A stretch of DNA of 64,000 nt from Hymenobacter wooponensis (GTDB lineage Bacteria; Bacteroidota; Bacteroidia; Cytophagales; Hymenobacteraceae): NCBI RefSeq assembly GCF_004745865.1, contig NZ_SRKZ01000003.1, positions 310,001 through 374,000 of the forward strand. The letters are read 5' to 3'. This document shows positions 1 through 7,585 of this stretch, piece by piece. The first letter of the stretch is position 1; each line of letters opens with the position of its first letter. The notes under the pieces are model-generated. The model saw nothing but the letters and a program-made list of their open reading frames with translations. It was not told where the DNA came from and ran no database searches. Made by a program: the position numbers and the translations under genes.

Positions 1-1
1 G

Positions 2-379
2 GCCTTCGCCATGCGCCAATTGGGCACCAACTACTGCTATGCTGGTAGCACTCCTGAAACAGGCTTCGATTGCTCAGGCTTTGTGAATTACGTCTTTGCC
101 CGTTATAAAGTACCGGTACCGCACTCCACTGCCCTCCTCATAAGTATTGGCAAAGGTGTTGCGCGCGAAGAAGCTCGCCGGGGCGACATTGTGGTGTTTA
201 CAGGTACCGCCAGTACATCCACCTCTCCTGGGCACGCGGGAATTGTTATTTCTGATCCGGGCCAGCCTCTGCGCTTCGTACACTCTTCCTCCGCCCGCCG
301 CGAATCTGGCGTGAAAGTCAGCCAGGTGGAAGGCACCGACTATGAGCGACGCTTCATGCAAGTACGCCGGGTGCTCTAG
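2..379 (+). CDS. NlpC/P60 (C40) cell-wall hydrolase, 5' end cut by the window
   Basis: The reading frame is open to the left edge, so the real start lies outside the window; an internal ATG sits at 11. The visible 125 residues match the catalytic core of NlpC/P60 endopeptidases, which cleave stem peptides of peptidoglycan. Counted from the ATG at 11, the nucleophile is Cys21 in FDCSGF, the catalytic His is His75 in PGHAGIV, and His91 in FVHSS fits the third active-site position. RRGDIVVF is the usual strand between them. An N-terminal signal peptide or SH3 domain would be upstream and cannot be seen. The gene ends in a hairpin terminator about 110 bases downstream. The family call is firm; the substrate is inferred. 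Confidence 0.88.
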   Translation, partial: AFAMRQLGTNYCYAGSTPETGFDCSGFVNYVFARYKVPVPHSTALLISIGKGVAREEARRGDIVVFTGTASTSTSPGHAGIVISDPGQPLRFVHSSSARRESGVKVSQVEGTDYERRFMQVRRVL

Positions 380-487
380 CGGTGACTGAGTAAAGCAGGC
401 TAGGCCACTCTCATTACGGGGAAGACTAACTAAGTACTCCTAGGCCAGGGTGGTTACCCATCTAGCACTCTCACATCTTTACTTGCT

Positions 488-526
488 GAAAAGCCCTTAC
501 TTCCACGCAGGAGGTAAGGGCTTTTA
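488..526 (+). terminator. Rho-independent terminator of the NlpC/P60 gene
   Basis: A 12-bp inverted repeat, AAAAGCCCTTAC against GTAAGGGCTTTT with a 13-base loop, ends in a T tract. The arm AAGCCCTTACTTC recurs in the terminator at 14335-14375, and a near relative is found at 38558-38604. Confidence 0.85.
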
Positions 527-636
527 AATATGTAAGCGTAGCACGTTAAGCGGGCATGGCTTGGCTGCCTTACAAGTACTTAGCTCTGCTTGTAAGGCCA
601 GAAACACCACTTGTTCACTCCTCGCATTAGTTGCTG

Positions 637-699
637 TAAAAAAGCGATGCCCGGTCGCCTATGCAGTACCATTTAGGGCTGCTGGGCGAACCGGGCATC
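637..699 (-). terminator. Rho-independent terminator on the minus strand
   Basis: Read on the minus strand, GATGCCCGG pairs with CCGGGCATC, and an adjacent TCGCC/GGCGA stack extends the stem across a one-base bulge. The run GCTTTTTTA follows immediately. It faces the plus-strand terminator at 488-526. The only gene candidate it can serve is the small transcript at 637-986. Confidence 0.8.
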
Positions 700-823
700 T
701 AATCCTTCAAATCTTACCAAGCGATGAGTCTGGGGTACAGCCCCATCATCCACTTATCAAGTAAGACCTTGCCAGAATGCGGGAACATCTCAAATAGGAG
801 CGAGTTCCGCGCGAAAGCTGTTG

Positions 824-895
824 TTAAGCGCGTCCGGCGGTGAAGCGGACTACATTCGACAGGCTTGGCAGGATTTGTTTGGGACTACTAGACAT
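824..895 (-). CDS. 23-residue peptide with a perfect Shine-Dalgarno
   Basis: On the minus strand, AAAGGAGGT (901-909) is followed after five bases by ATG (893-895) and 23 codons ending in TAA. The peptide begins MSSSPKQILP and ends VRFTAGRA. It has three basic residues and no acidic ones, with a hydrophobic centre, so it is small and cationic. Bacteroidota genes rarely use a Shine-Dalgarno, and no other gene in this window has one this strong, which makes the site unlikely to be chance. The ORF sits between a predicted promoter and a terminator. I do not recognise the peptide. A leader peptide, a type I toxin, or a mRNA that senses the state of the ribosome are possibilities, all inference. 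Confidence 0.5.
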   Translation of the reverse strand: MSSSPKQILPSLSNVVRFTAGRA

Positions 896-991
896 TTTGT
901 ACCTCCTTTCTTTAGATCCGACATAACCCGGGCTTCGCTTCCCAGCACCTTAGGGCTGCTCGGCGGGGGCTGTAGCACTCGCTACGGTTAG

Positions 992-1021
992 TAAAGTTAA
1001 AATCCCCTAGGATGGTTCAAA
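992..1021 (-). promoter_or_regulatory. Bacteroidota-type promoter for the small transcript
   Basis: On the minus strand, TTTG (1018-1021) lies 18 bases upstream of TAACTTTA (992-999). This is one base off the group consensus TTTG-N17-19-TAnnTTTG. Transcription would start near 985. The -33 element overlaps the T tract of the terminator at 1019-1046, so one unit ends where the next begins. Confidence 0.55.
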
Positions 1022-1046
1022 ATAAAAAGGCCATTATTTATGGCCT
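1019..1046 (-). terminator. Minus-strand terminator upstream of the small transcript
   Basis: Read on the minus strand, AGGCCAT pairs with ATGGCCT around a five-base loop and is followed by TTTTTATTTT. A 16-codon ORF (1046-1096, minus) beginning MKLKPLIIKG has its stop codon directly at the stem. It may be a tiny gene or the tail of a lost one. I do not recognise it. Confidence 0.6.
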
Positions 1047-1238
1047 CAAGCGCATTTGTCGGTCATACCCTTGATGATCAGGGGCTTTAATTTCATCACC
1101 ACCAGCAAATAGTTGCAGTATTTTCTCTGGCCTCAAACTTGCCTCTATACCTGCACACAATCACTGCAATGGCCCTGGTGGTACTGATCAGTTTTTGTTC
1201 TATCTTTTTCACGAAAAACCCACTCTTACCCCATCACC

Positions 1239-1679
1239 ATGAAAAAAACCCTGCTCCTCTGTCTCACCTTATTGCTCGGTGTACTTGGCGCCGCCTCGGC
1301 CCAATCACTCTCCCCCCTGGGTGTTTGGACTGATGGCGAAAAGAAAGCCCAGTTCGAAATTTACAAGTGTGGCGACAAATTGTGCGGCAAGATTCTTAGC
1401 CTCACTGAGCCCAACGACCCTAAAACCGGTAAGCCTAAACTGGATGCTCAGAACCCCGATCCGAAACTGAGAAACCGGCCGTTGGTTGGCATAGTGTTCA
1501 TGCAAAGCTTCGAGTATGAGGGCGAAAACAAGTGGGATGATGGCAAAATTTACAAGCCTCAAAACGGTAAGACCTACTCTTGCTACATCAAAATGCTCAA
1601 GCAAAACTCAATGGAGGTGAAGGGCTACATCGGCTTCTCCCTCATCGGTGAGTCACAAACCTGGACTCGGGTGCGCTAG
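1239..1679 (+). CDS. DUF2147 family secreted protein
   Basis: This 146-residue protein has a signal peptide (MKKTLLLCLTLLLG, cleavage near ASA-Q). The mature part is a single DUF2147 domain: GVWTDGEKKAQFEIYKCGDK at the start, NPDPKLRNRPLVG in the middle, and NGKTYSCYIK with the closing TWTRVR. Two cysteines (YKCGDKLCGK) and SCY fit a disulphide-stabilised, lipocalin-like barrel known from the family. The biochemical role of DUF2147 is not established. A second copy follows at 1807, after a terminator, so the two are transcribed separately. The ATG at 1239 is chosen because it starts the signal peptide. Confidence 0.9.
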   Translation: MKKTLLLCLTLLLGVLGAASAQSLSPLGVWTDGEKKAQFEIYKCGDKLCGKILSLTEPNDPKTGKPKLDAQNPDPKLRNRPLVGIVFMQSFEYEGENKWDDGKIYKPQNGKTYSCYIKMLKQNSMEVKGYIGFSLIGESQTWTRVR

Positions 1680-1709
1680 ACATCCGGCTTTAACAAGCCA
1701 GCATTTTAT

Positions 1710-1745
1710 AAGCGACGCTTCTACTCAGAAGCGTCGCTTTTTTTG
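1710..1745 (+). terminator. Terminator between the two DUF2147 genes
   Basis: AAGCGACGCTTCT and AGAAGCGTCGCTT form a perfect 13-bp stem with a four-base loop, followed by a run of T. Confidence 0.9.
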
Positions 1746-1806
1746 TTTATTACCTCCACGCTGGGCCAGTCTGCCATTCAGAAACTTGCGCCCACCTCAG
1801 GAAGAT

Positions 1807-2274
1807 ATGACACAGCTAACGCGATGGAGCACGGCGCTACTTACACTACTACTGGGGTTACTAGCCTCAGTTGCGGGGCTAGGCCAGTCAAGCTCGCCCG
1901 TGGGGGTGTGGGTAGATGATTCCGCGAACACGCATATCGAGATTTTTAGCTGTGGCAAGAAAGAGCTGTGTGGTAAGCTGGTGTGGCTTCGCCCTACTTC
2001 AGATAGCACTGCCACCGCCCGGCAGCCTCAACTAGATGTGCACAACCCTGATGCGGCTAAGCGCCAGACTCCCCTCCTCCACTTGCGCATTTTGCGCGGC
2101 CTACGGTATAATACCAATGATGAGCGGTGGGAAGATGGCGAGATCTATGACCCCAACAATGGCCGCACATATTCCTGCTACTTGCGTCTTCACTCTAAAA
2201 ACAGGTTGGAAGTGAAGGGGTACATTGGGTTTCCTTTGCTCGGTCGCTCCCACTACTGGACCCGGCTACGCTAA
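1807..2274 (+). CDS. DUF2147 family secreted protein, second copy
   Basis: The paralogue of the preceding gene encodes 155 residues with a signal peptide (TALLTLLLGLLASVAGLGQ). It keeps the family blocks GVWVDDS, IEIFSCGKKELCGK, NPDAAKRQTPLL, EDGEIYDPNNGRTYSCYLR, VKGYIGFPLLG and the closing YWTRLR. The start at 1807 is preferred over upstream in-frame ATGs because it begins the signal sequence and the extra 53 codons would run across the previous terminator. Divergence between the copies is large, so the duplication is old or the second copy came separately. Function is unknown beyond the family. Confidence 0.87.
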   Translation: MTQLTRWSTALLTLLLGLLASVAGLGQSSSPVGVWVDDSANTHIEIFSCGKKELCGKLVWLRPTSDSTATARQPQLDVHNPDAAKRQTPLLHLRILRGLRYNTNDERWEDGEIYDPNNGRTYSCYLRLHSKNRLEVKGYIGFPLLGRSHYWTRLR

Positions 2275-2321
2275 TGGCCTAGGGTGCTACCAAGCCTGCT
2301 TCGCGGCCTCCTTAAGCCAGC

Positions 2322-2789
2322 TTATAGAATCTCCTTGATCCGATACGCCTTACCCCGGAACGTAAAGGTGTCGCCGGAGTGAGCTTCCGCCATAGCCTGA
2401 TATAAGGGGGAGAAAGCCGAAAGCGCAAAATACGGCTGGCCCTCTACCTTAATTTCTCCGAGGCTTAACGAAACGTAAAACCGCTGAGAATCTGTGATGA
2501 CCACAGAGCCTAAGCCAGCCTGATTTGGCAACGGCTTTGCCTCGGGCACACGGCGTAGCACTTGTAGGCCAGTAAGGGCCTCATCAAGCTGGCGGGCAAA
2601 CAGGTCACGCTGGCGCTGGCACACCTCCCGAAACGATTCCATTGCCTCCTCGGCCGTGTCGCCCTCCAGGGCACTTTCCTGCACGTCTAGCATGGCCTGA
2701 CGGGCAGTGTTCACTTTCTCTTCCTGAATGCGGCGGCACTCTGCTAAAAGCTGGTGTTTGAGAGCAGTTAAAGCATTTGTTGTCGGCAT
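2322..2789 (-). CDS. GreA/GreB-like transcription elongation factor domain protein
   Basis: The 155-residue protein has two parts. Residues 1-80 form a charged helical region with coiled-coil character (LKHQLLAECRRIQEEKVNTA). The C-terminal part contains GSVVITDSQRFYVSLS, then SAFSPLYQAMAEAHSGDTF and AYRIKEIL, which match the C-terminal FKBP-like domain of GreA/GreB (V-G-S-x-V, SP-L-x-x-A, G-D-x-x, Y-x-I-x-x-I). The helical hairpin is not obviously the canonical acidic-tipped one, so cleavage-factor activity is not assured. Homologues in Bacteroidota have, as I recall, sometimes carried the unlikely label 3-oxoacyl-ACP synthase. The start at 2789 is preferred over 2819 because MPTTNALTAL leads directly into the helix. 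Confidence 0.6.
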   Translation of the reverse strand: MPTTNALTALKHQLLAECRRIQEEKVNTARQAMLDVQESALEGDTAEEAMESFREVCQRQRDLFARQLDEALTGLQVLRRVPEAKPLPNQAGLGSVVITDSQRFYVSLSLGEIKVEGQPYFALSAFSPLYQAMAEAHSGDTFTFRGKAYRIKEIL

Positions 2790-2909
2790 GGCAAAAGCTA
2801 TAGAGTATTCATAAAGCAAGACAAAAAGGGACCCAGCCTTGGCGGCCAGGTTGCAGCTGGTTACGAAACTATTTAGCGGTGCTTATGTTACTCCTGAAAC
2901 TCCCCCGCC

Positions 2910-3542
2910 TTGTTACCTTTCCTTAAAAAGCTATTTTCTTCCTCTGCAGCGGCTCCCTCCAGGGAGTGGCAACCGCTGCAACGCTCTCCTGCCGAAGAGC
3001 GCCTTCGGCAACAATGGGTGCAGGAGCAAGTCTATCTAAATTGGATGGGCCCTTACTTTAAAGCCTATCATTACCAGAAGGCCGGCTTGCCTAATCCTAA
3101 GTTTCGGGTGCAGCTCCTGCATGAGGAAGGCCGCCAAGGAGCCCTGTTCTTTTACGACCCCAGCATCGGCCCCGGCAACTTCCGGCACCTCTTCGACTTT
3201 ATCCGCGACCGGGTGGTGGCGCTGGGCTATAACTTGTCTATCTCCGATCAGCGCAGCGTAGGCCACCCCACCTACACCGAGACCATCTACAAGCATTTTC
3301 TTAAGCCCCAGCCCCGCGACTGTACCCAAACGGGCCGCTGCAACCAGCTGTATGGCAACATTACCATCGATCTGGTATTCATTAACGGGCAGCCGGGCTT
3401 CCTACGCCTCTTCAGCAACCCCTTCGACAATGCTATCTTCACGCCCGCTCACACCTTCGACGAGATGCTAGCCGCCATTTTCGATATGCCCCCGGCGCCC
3501 CCGGAAGTGCAAAAGCTAATCAAGAAATACGCCCACAAGTAA
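2910..3542 (+). CDS. Conserved hypothetical protein, TTG start
   Basis: A 210-residue protein I cannot place in a named family. It begins LPFLKKLF, followed by a polar stretch, and from about residue 35 looks like a compact globular domain (QVYLNWMGPYFKAYHYQKAG, ALFFYDPSIGPGNFRHLFDF, ending IKKYAHK). There is no signal peptide or clear membrane segment. A CTQTGRC pair of cysteines at about residues 138-144 might bind metal or form a disulphide. The only usable start is TTG at 2910, because an in-frame stop lies five codons upstream and the next ATG is 45 codons inside. It converges on the M1 peptidase gene across a shared terminator. Confidence 0.7.
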   Translation: MLPFLKKLFSSSAAAPSREWQPLQRSPAEERLRQQWVQEQVYLNWMGPYFKAYHYQKAGLPNPKFRVQLLHEEGRQGALFFYDPSIGPGNFRHLFDFIRDRVVALGYNLSISDQRSVGHPTYTETIYKHFLKPQPRDCTQTGRCNQLYGNITIDLVFINGQPGFLRLFSNPFDNAIFTPAHTFDEMLAAIFDMPPAPPEVQKLIKKYAHK

Positions 3543-3578
3543 GCACCTAAACGCTAGGCCACTTCACTTGCCCACAAA

Positions 3579-3620
3579 CGCAACAGGCTTCCTCAGATGA
3601 GGAAGCCTGTTGCGTTTATT
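3579..3620. terminator. Bidirectional terminator between convergent genes
   Basis: GCAACAGGCTTCCTC pairs perfectly with GAGGAAGCCTGTTGC around a four-base loop. It lies between the plus-strand gene ending at 3542 and the minus-strand gene ending at 3631 and can serve both. Confidence 0.85.
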
Positions 3621-3630
3621 ATAGCCTAGG

Positions 3631-5646
3631 TTATTCTGCCGCCCGCACGAACCGCGCGTGTGCTACGCTGCCATCAGGAGCGGTTAGGCGCAGGTGGTAA
3701 ATTCCGGGTGTTAGGAGTTGCGTATTTAAAACAGGCGAAGGGCCGGCCACAGCCTGCCGCACCACCACGCGGCCCGTGGCATCCCGTACTTCAGCTTGCG
3801 CCCGCGGGGCCTTCATGTCAGTAATCCGTAACTGGTGAAGGCAGGGGTTAGGATATACCGTTAGGGGCACTCCTGCCGTGGCCTTTTTGCTAGCCAACAC
3901 CAGCCCGTTGTCCTGAACTACGGAGCCCGTGCCGTTGAGTATCCACTGCTCCGGATCTATGGTGATGTTGCTGAGCACCCGCCCCTCAGAAAGAGCTAGG
4001 CCTGTTACGGGCTGATCTTGCCGTACGCGAACCGTACGCGAGGTACCATCGGTGAATTGTAAGCTCAGGTCTACTTCGGTGTTGAAGAAGGGAGTACTGG
4101 TGGGCATAGAAGCCGACTCCGTTGATTGCAGGTAGATAGTTTGGCCTACCTGGTTCCAGCGCACAGCAAAGGTTGGGTAGCCCTCTCCCCGGAACCACTG
4201 ATCAAAGAAGTATTGCAGCGACACGCCCGCTTCGGCCTCAAAAATTCGCTGCAAGTCGCGGGTGCGGGCCGTGCGGCCGGCATACGTAGTTTGGTATGTT
4301 CTCAGCGCCCGGAAAAATTTCTCGTCATCATTCAGCAGGTAGCGCAGCATATGAACCAGGGAGGCTCCTTTCTTATAGCTCAGGCGAGAGCTGAAAATGC
4401 GGCTCACGCTGCTAGTATCCGACACGAATACGCTCCCGCTGGGAATTGTCATTACGGAGGCGTGCGCCTGATCCATCCACTGCCGCGCTGCCAGAGCCGT
4501 AGAGAACTGGCCTAGAGAGAGGTATTCCCCGTAGGAAGCGAAGCCTTCGTTCAGCCAAATGTCTTCCCAAGCGCCGCAGGTTACGTTGTCGCCGAACCAC
4601 TGGTGGAACAGCTCGTGGGCCGTTAGCGTGAACGTAAAGCCGTCTTGGGTGGTCATGGTCTGATGCTCCATACCACCACCAATGGGCGCCATGCTGTGCC
4701 CATATTTTTCTTGCGCAAATGGGTATAGGCCTACCAGGCGGGAGTAATTCTCAATAAAGCCCGGCGTACGATCAATTTCTGTACGGAAGGTATTTAGGGC
4801 TGCCTCGTTGTAGACATAGTTAACAATTGGAATGCGGGGCCCACCTACGGGGTTAGCGTAGTTCACGTACTCCACGTACGGGGCCACGGCCACCGAAATC
4901 AGGTAGTAGTCAATGGGGTATTTCGATTTCCACTCGTAGCGCACCTTGCCATTGGGCTGAGGCGTTACTGCCCGCAGTGTACCGTTAGAGCCTACTTTGT
5001 TCACCGCCGAAGTGGTTACCCACACCTCCGACGAATCGGCCTTATCTGTTAGCACTTGCTTGCACGGCCACCACTCGTAGGCGTTGTACGGCTCAGAGAG
5101 GCTCCACGTGGTGCTAACCCCATAGGTGCCGGCTACGGCCGAATTGAGAGCATTCCCAATAGCCGCGGAGTTGCCGTTGGGAGCCGTGCCGTGGTAGTAA
5201 ATGAGGGCATTAAAGAAAGCTTGGTTCCCGACGGGCTGCTTCAAGGCGGCCGTGACGTCGCCACCCGCCCGGCGCCAGCCTGGGCTTTTACGGCCATCCA
5301 CCACTACCGAGTCAATAGACAGGGTTGGGTATAGCTCGAACGCCAGAGAATCGAAATTAGCCACCAGAGAGCGGGCTTTAATGCGTACCGCCCCTCCCAC
5401 AGTACGAGAGTTGTTTTCTAGGCCTATATCTAGCTTATAAAAGCTCACATCGTAGCGCGCCATTTTGTGGCGGTGATTTAGGCTCGCGTAGGCCACCCGG
5501 CCAGCATCTTTAATGCGGGCCTGGGCGCACCCATCGGCAGCCCCTTCAATATCGGCAGGGCGGGCCTGATAGGTTGGTAGCTGAGCCAAGGTAGAGTGGC
5601 CTAGCAGGAGCAGGCCAGCCGCTAGTGCAAGTAGAGTTCTGGGCAT
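3631..5646 (-). CDS. M1 family aminopeptidase with T9SS C-terminal sorting domain
   Basis: A 671-residue secreted zinc metallopeptidase. A signal peptide (MPRTLLALAAGLLLLGHS, cleaved near LAQ) is followed by the M1 N-terminal beta domain. The exopeptidase motif appears as GGGMEHQTM in place of GxMEN, so the usual Asn is His. The zinc site is HELFHQWFGD plus NEGFASYGEY about 20 residues on (HExxH-x18-E), and YKKGAS supplies the catalytic Tyr. The last ~75 residues (VYPNPCLHQLRI to the end) are a type A sorting domain, so the protein should cross the outer membrane by T9SS. The start at 5646 is preferred to an upstream ATG because it begins the signal peptide. Peptidase activity is likely; the substrate is unknown. 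Confidence 0.92.
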   Translation of the reverse strand: MPRTLLALAAGLLLLGHSTLAQLPTYQARPADIEGAADGCAQARIKDAGRVAYASLNHRHKMARYDVSFYKLDIGLENNSRTVGGAVRIKARSLVANFDSLAFELYPTLSIDSVVVDGRKSPGWRRAGGDVTAALKQPVGNQAFFNALIYYHGTAPNGNSAAIGNALNSAVAGTYGVSTTWSLSEPYNAYEWWPCKQVLTDKADSSEVWVTTSAVNKVGSNGTLRAVTPQPNGKVRYEWKSKYPIDYYLISVAVAPYVEYVNYANPVGGPRIPIVNYVYNEAALNTFRTEIDRTPGFIENYSRLVGLYPFAQEKYGHSMAPIGGGMEHQTMTTQDGFTFTLTAHELFHQWFGDNVTCGAWEDIWLNEGFASYGEYLSLGQFSTALAARQWMDQAHASVMTIPSGSVFVSDTSSVSRIFSSRLSYKKGASLVHMLRYLLNDDEKFFRALRTYQTTYAGRTARTRDLQRIFEAEAGVSLQYFFDQWFRGEGYPTFAVRWNQVGQTIYLQSTESASMPTSTPFFNTEVDLSLQFTDGTSRTVRVRQDQPVTGLALSEGRVLSNITIDPEQWILNGTGSVVQDNGLVLASKKATAGVPLTVYPNPCLHQLRITDMKAPRAQAEVRDATGRVVVRQAVAGPSPVLNTQLLTPGIYHLRLTAPDGSVAHARFVRAAE

Positions 5647-5824
5647 ATGCGGGTTGGCAGGGGTAGTAAAAGTCAGGAATAGGGAACGATGCAATAGGTT
5701 GTAGCAAGGTACGGCAACAGCCAGCATTTCCTTCAGCAGCACCTACGGCCTATACACCAGCTAGCCACACCGCGTTTTTGGGGCTCTTACCTCCCCGCCA
5801 GGCCAGTTCATACGCCATAAACGC

Positions 5825-5866
5825 AAACCGTCCCCGAACTCTTTACAGGAATCCGGGGACGGTTTA
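5825..5866. terminator. Hairpin terminator after the oxidase subunit gene
   Basis: AAACCGTCCCCG pairs with CGGGGACGGTTT around a loop of about 17 bases. It lies just past the 3' end of the minus-strand oxidase gene and upstream of the M1 peptidase gene. Confidence 0.75.
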
Positions 5867-5887
5867 ATGATTGCTTAGTGGGTAACC

Positions 5888-6538
5888 TCAGTACAAAAAT
5901 AGGAAAGCAGCAAAGAGCACCACCCACAGCACATCAATAAAGTGCCAGTACACGGTAATCATGTGCAGTTGCAACCGGCGGTACGGGTTTCGGATGAATA
6001 CCAGCGTACGCACTCCATCGCGGGAAGCATGCAGGGTACGCAGCAGCAGCGCCAGCAGAAACAGCATACCGCCCATCAAGTGCACAATATGCAGCCCCGA
6101 AATGAGGTAGATGAACGTGCCGCTCGCGGAGTTTGGGTCACTCAGTATCACCCCCTGATTGCGCAGCTCATGCCAGCCTAGCAATTGCAGCCCTGCAAAT
6201 ATGCTACTAAGAAGCAAGGTAGCCCCAAGGCAGCGCACCAAATTCTGCATGTCGTCCTGCTGGTACAGCCGCTTCGCCTGACTAATGGTGTAGCTGCTCA
6301 CCAGGAGTACAATGGTGCTCAGGGAGAAGTACCGCGGAAACGGATAAACTCCCACGGGGGCATCATTGGTATAGCGCAGGCGGGCGTAAGCAGCTACTAG
6401 CACTACAAACAGCACCGTAATCCCGATCAGGCCCAGGTACAGCATCACGAGCAGAACGGGCATCCGCTCCATTCGCTTGAAGGTGGAGGCGGCACGTCCG
6501 GCTCCTACTTTATCTCTATGTTCTCTATCGGAATTCAT
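5888..6538 (-). CDS. Heme-copper oxidase subunit III family protein
   Basis: A 216-residue membrane protein with about five hydrophobic segments. The C-terminal half carries the subunit III signature: SGTFIYLISGLHIVHLMGG, then HMITVYWHFIDVLWVVLF. Subunit III stabilises the proton-pumping cytochrome c oxidase in the inner membrane. The N-terminal 20 residues are polar. No subunit I, II or assembly gene is near, so the partner complex is encoded elsewhere; the protein may be one of several paralogues. The neighbouring genes on both sides are unrelated and it appears monocistronic. The Met at 6538 is the first available start, and a second Met at residue 23 or 26 is possible. Confidence 0.85.
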   Translation of the reverse strand: MNSDREHRDKVGAGRAASTFKRMERMPVLLVMLYLGLIGITVLFVVLVAAYARLRYTNDAPVGVYPFPRYFSLSTIVLLVSSYTISQAKRLYQQDDMQNLVRCLGATLLLSSIFAGLQLLGWHELRNQGVILSDPNSASGTFIYLISGLHIVHLMGGMLFLLALLLRTLHASRDGVRTLVFIRNPYRRLQLHMITVYWHFIDVLWVVLFAAFLFLY

Positions 6539-6689
6539 CAGGCTGAAAAATGGGCAGCTTCGTGGTTATGCAAACCAATCCAGAGCCCATTAGTTCCAGT
6601 CCGAGAAGGCACCGGAGGCACAGAGGGCCTACCAGCAAGATACGTAAAAACGCACGGAAGGCTATTCCATTTTCAGGGCTTTCCTAGGC

Positions 6690-7269
6690 TTAATTCCCTT
6701 TGAAAAAAGACCCAATTTTCCCAAGCACGGCATTAAACGTAATCTTGGGAGACTGACCCGCCCCAAACGTTACGTGGGTTTTATTTGCCACCCGCATATC
6801 CAGCACTAGGCCTAGGCGCAAAGCCAGGTCGTTGAGCTGTTTCAGCGGATCTGGGGCATGAGGGTCTTTGGGCTTCTTTGGCGCATTGGGGTCCTTGGGG
6901 GGCCCACTCGTAATCTTGTCAAACACCCGCTGACTCGGGAAATTTATAATCAGATAGGTACCCACGGCCACAATCTTTACATCATCGCCGTCGAGAGTCA
7001 CCACCAATTGCGCGTCTATCTCCAGGCCGCTAGCCAAGGGAAGTAGGGGTTGCGGGTGGCAGCGTAGCAGCGGGTGGGTTTTCGCCGCGGGTACGAATGC
7101 GCAGGGCACCATTTAGGCGCCAGGTGGTAGGCGCTGCTGGGTTTTGCGCGTTGGGCATCTGCAGCTCCATCTGATCAAAGTTCAGGGCAAGCTCTACGCC
7201 ACCCGATAGCTTCGACAGCAGGGAGGCCGCGGTATCAGCCCAGGAAGGTTGGGAGTTGTTGTCAGGCAT
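6690..7269 (-). pseudogene. Hypothetical gene split by a +1 frame change, or two overlapping small genes
   Basis: Two minus-strand frames overlap. Frame A (7269 to 7030) encodes 79 residues starting MPDNNSQPSWADTAASLLSK and ends in a proline-rich stretch at TAG. Frame B is open from before 7100 to 6690 and gives LASGLEIDAQLVVTLDGDD, then a proline/lysine linker (PPKDPNAPKKPKDP) and a ~50-residue tail ending GSFFKGN. Only the part of frame B downstream of the frame A stop looks protein-like, which suggests one ancestral protein of about 190 residues broken by an indel near 7030-7060. The other reading is translational coupling, with frame B starting at a TTG overlapping the frame A stop. No family is recognised. 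A sequencing error is also possible. Confidence 0.5.
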
Positions 7270-7585
7270 AAACGTCAGTAGTTAAATGGGTAAGACATGA
7301 ATGTATGAGGGCTTTCTTAGAAAGATGACAGTTGCCTCGACTTAGGCGTAGCAGTCAGGTCTTCCCCCGCCCCGCCCCCAGGGCCTGTAAACACGAACGG
7401 CCGGGAGGCGCGCAAGTTACACTAGCCAACGAAATCATCCTGCTCGTGCGGTATTGGCAAGTCATTTGCAAGGGGCAGTTTCTGAGCTTTACTTTCTGGC
7501 CTGCCTTGAAGCCCGACCAGACAAAATCCAAAGAGTTTAAACTGCGTATGCTGCCAGTATCTACTCTTTACCCCACCATTGCCTT
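7270..7585. other. Intergenic region between divergent genes
   Basis: About 315 bases separate two divergent genes and should hold both promoters. An open frame on the plus strand (7332-7589) ends in an ATGA overlap with the next start. Its composition is not protein-like and I do not call it. No convincing -33/-7 pair stands out. Confidence 0.4.

Larger units (their letters stand above)
637..986 (-). ncRNA. Predicted ~350-nt minus-strand transcript carrying a small ORF
   Basis: The boundaries come from a good Bacteroidota promoter at 992-1021 and a strong terminator at 637-699, both on the minus strand. Between them lies a 23-codon ORF (824-895) with a textbook Shine-Dalgarno, plus a long 3' part with no further ORF. 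The word AGCAGCCCTAA occurs in the 5' leader and again inside the terminator loop, each time near a G-G-T-x-CTG element, so both ends can form similar hairpins. I could not match it to tmRNA, RNase P, SRP or 6S RNA: the tmRNA T-arm, the RNase P P4 core and the SRP tetraloop region are all absent. It could be a small mRNA, a dual-function RNA or a type I toxin mRNA. Confidence 0.45.

Noticed and set aside
561..764. A 67-codon plus-strand frame
   Set aside because: It runs across the minus-strand terminator at 637-699 and has no protein-like composition.
637..986. tmRNA, RNase P, SRP or 6S RNA
   Set aside because: The size would fit tmRNA, but there is no T-arm, no ALAA-like tag and no CCA end. 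The P4 core of RNase P and the SRP loop are also missing.
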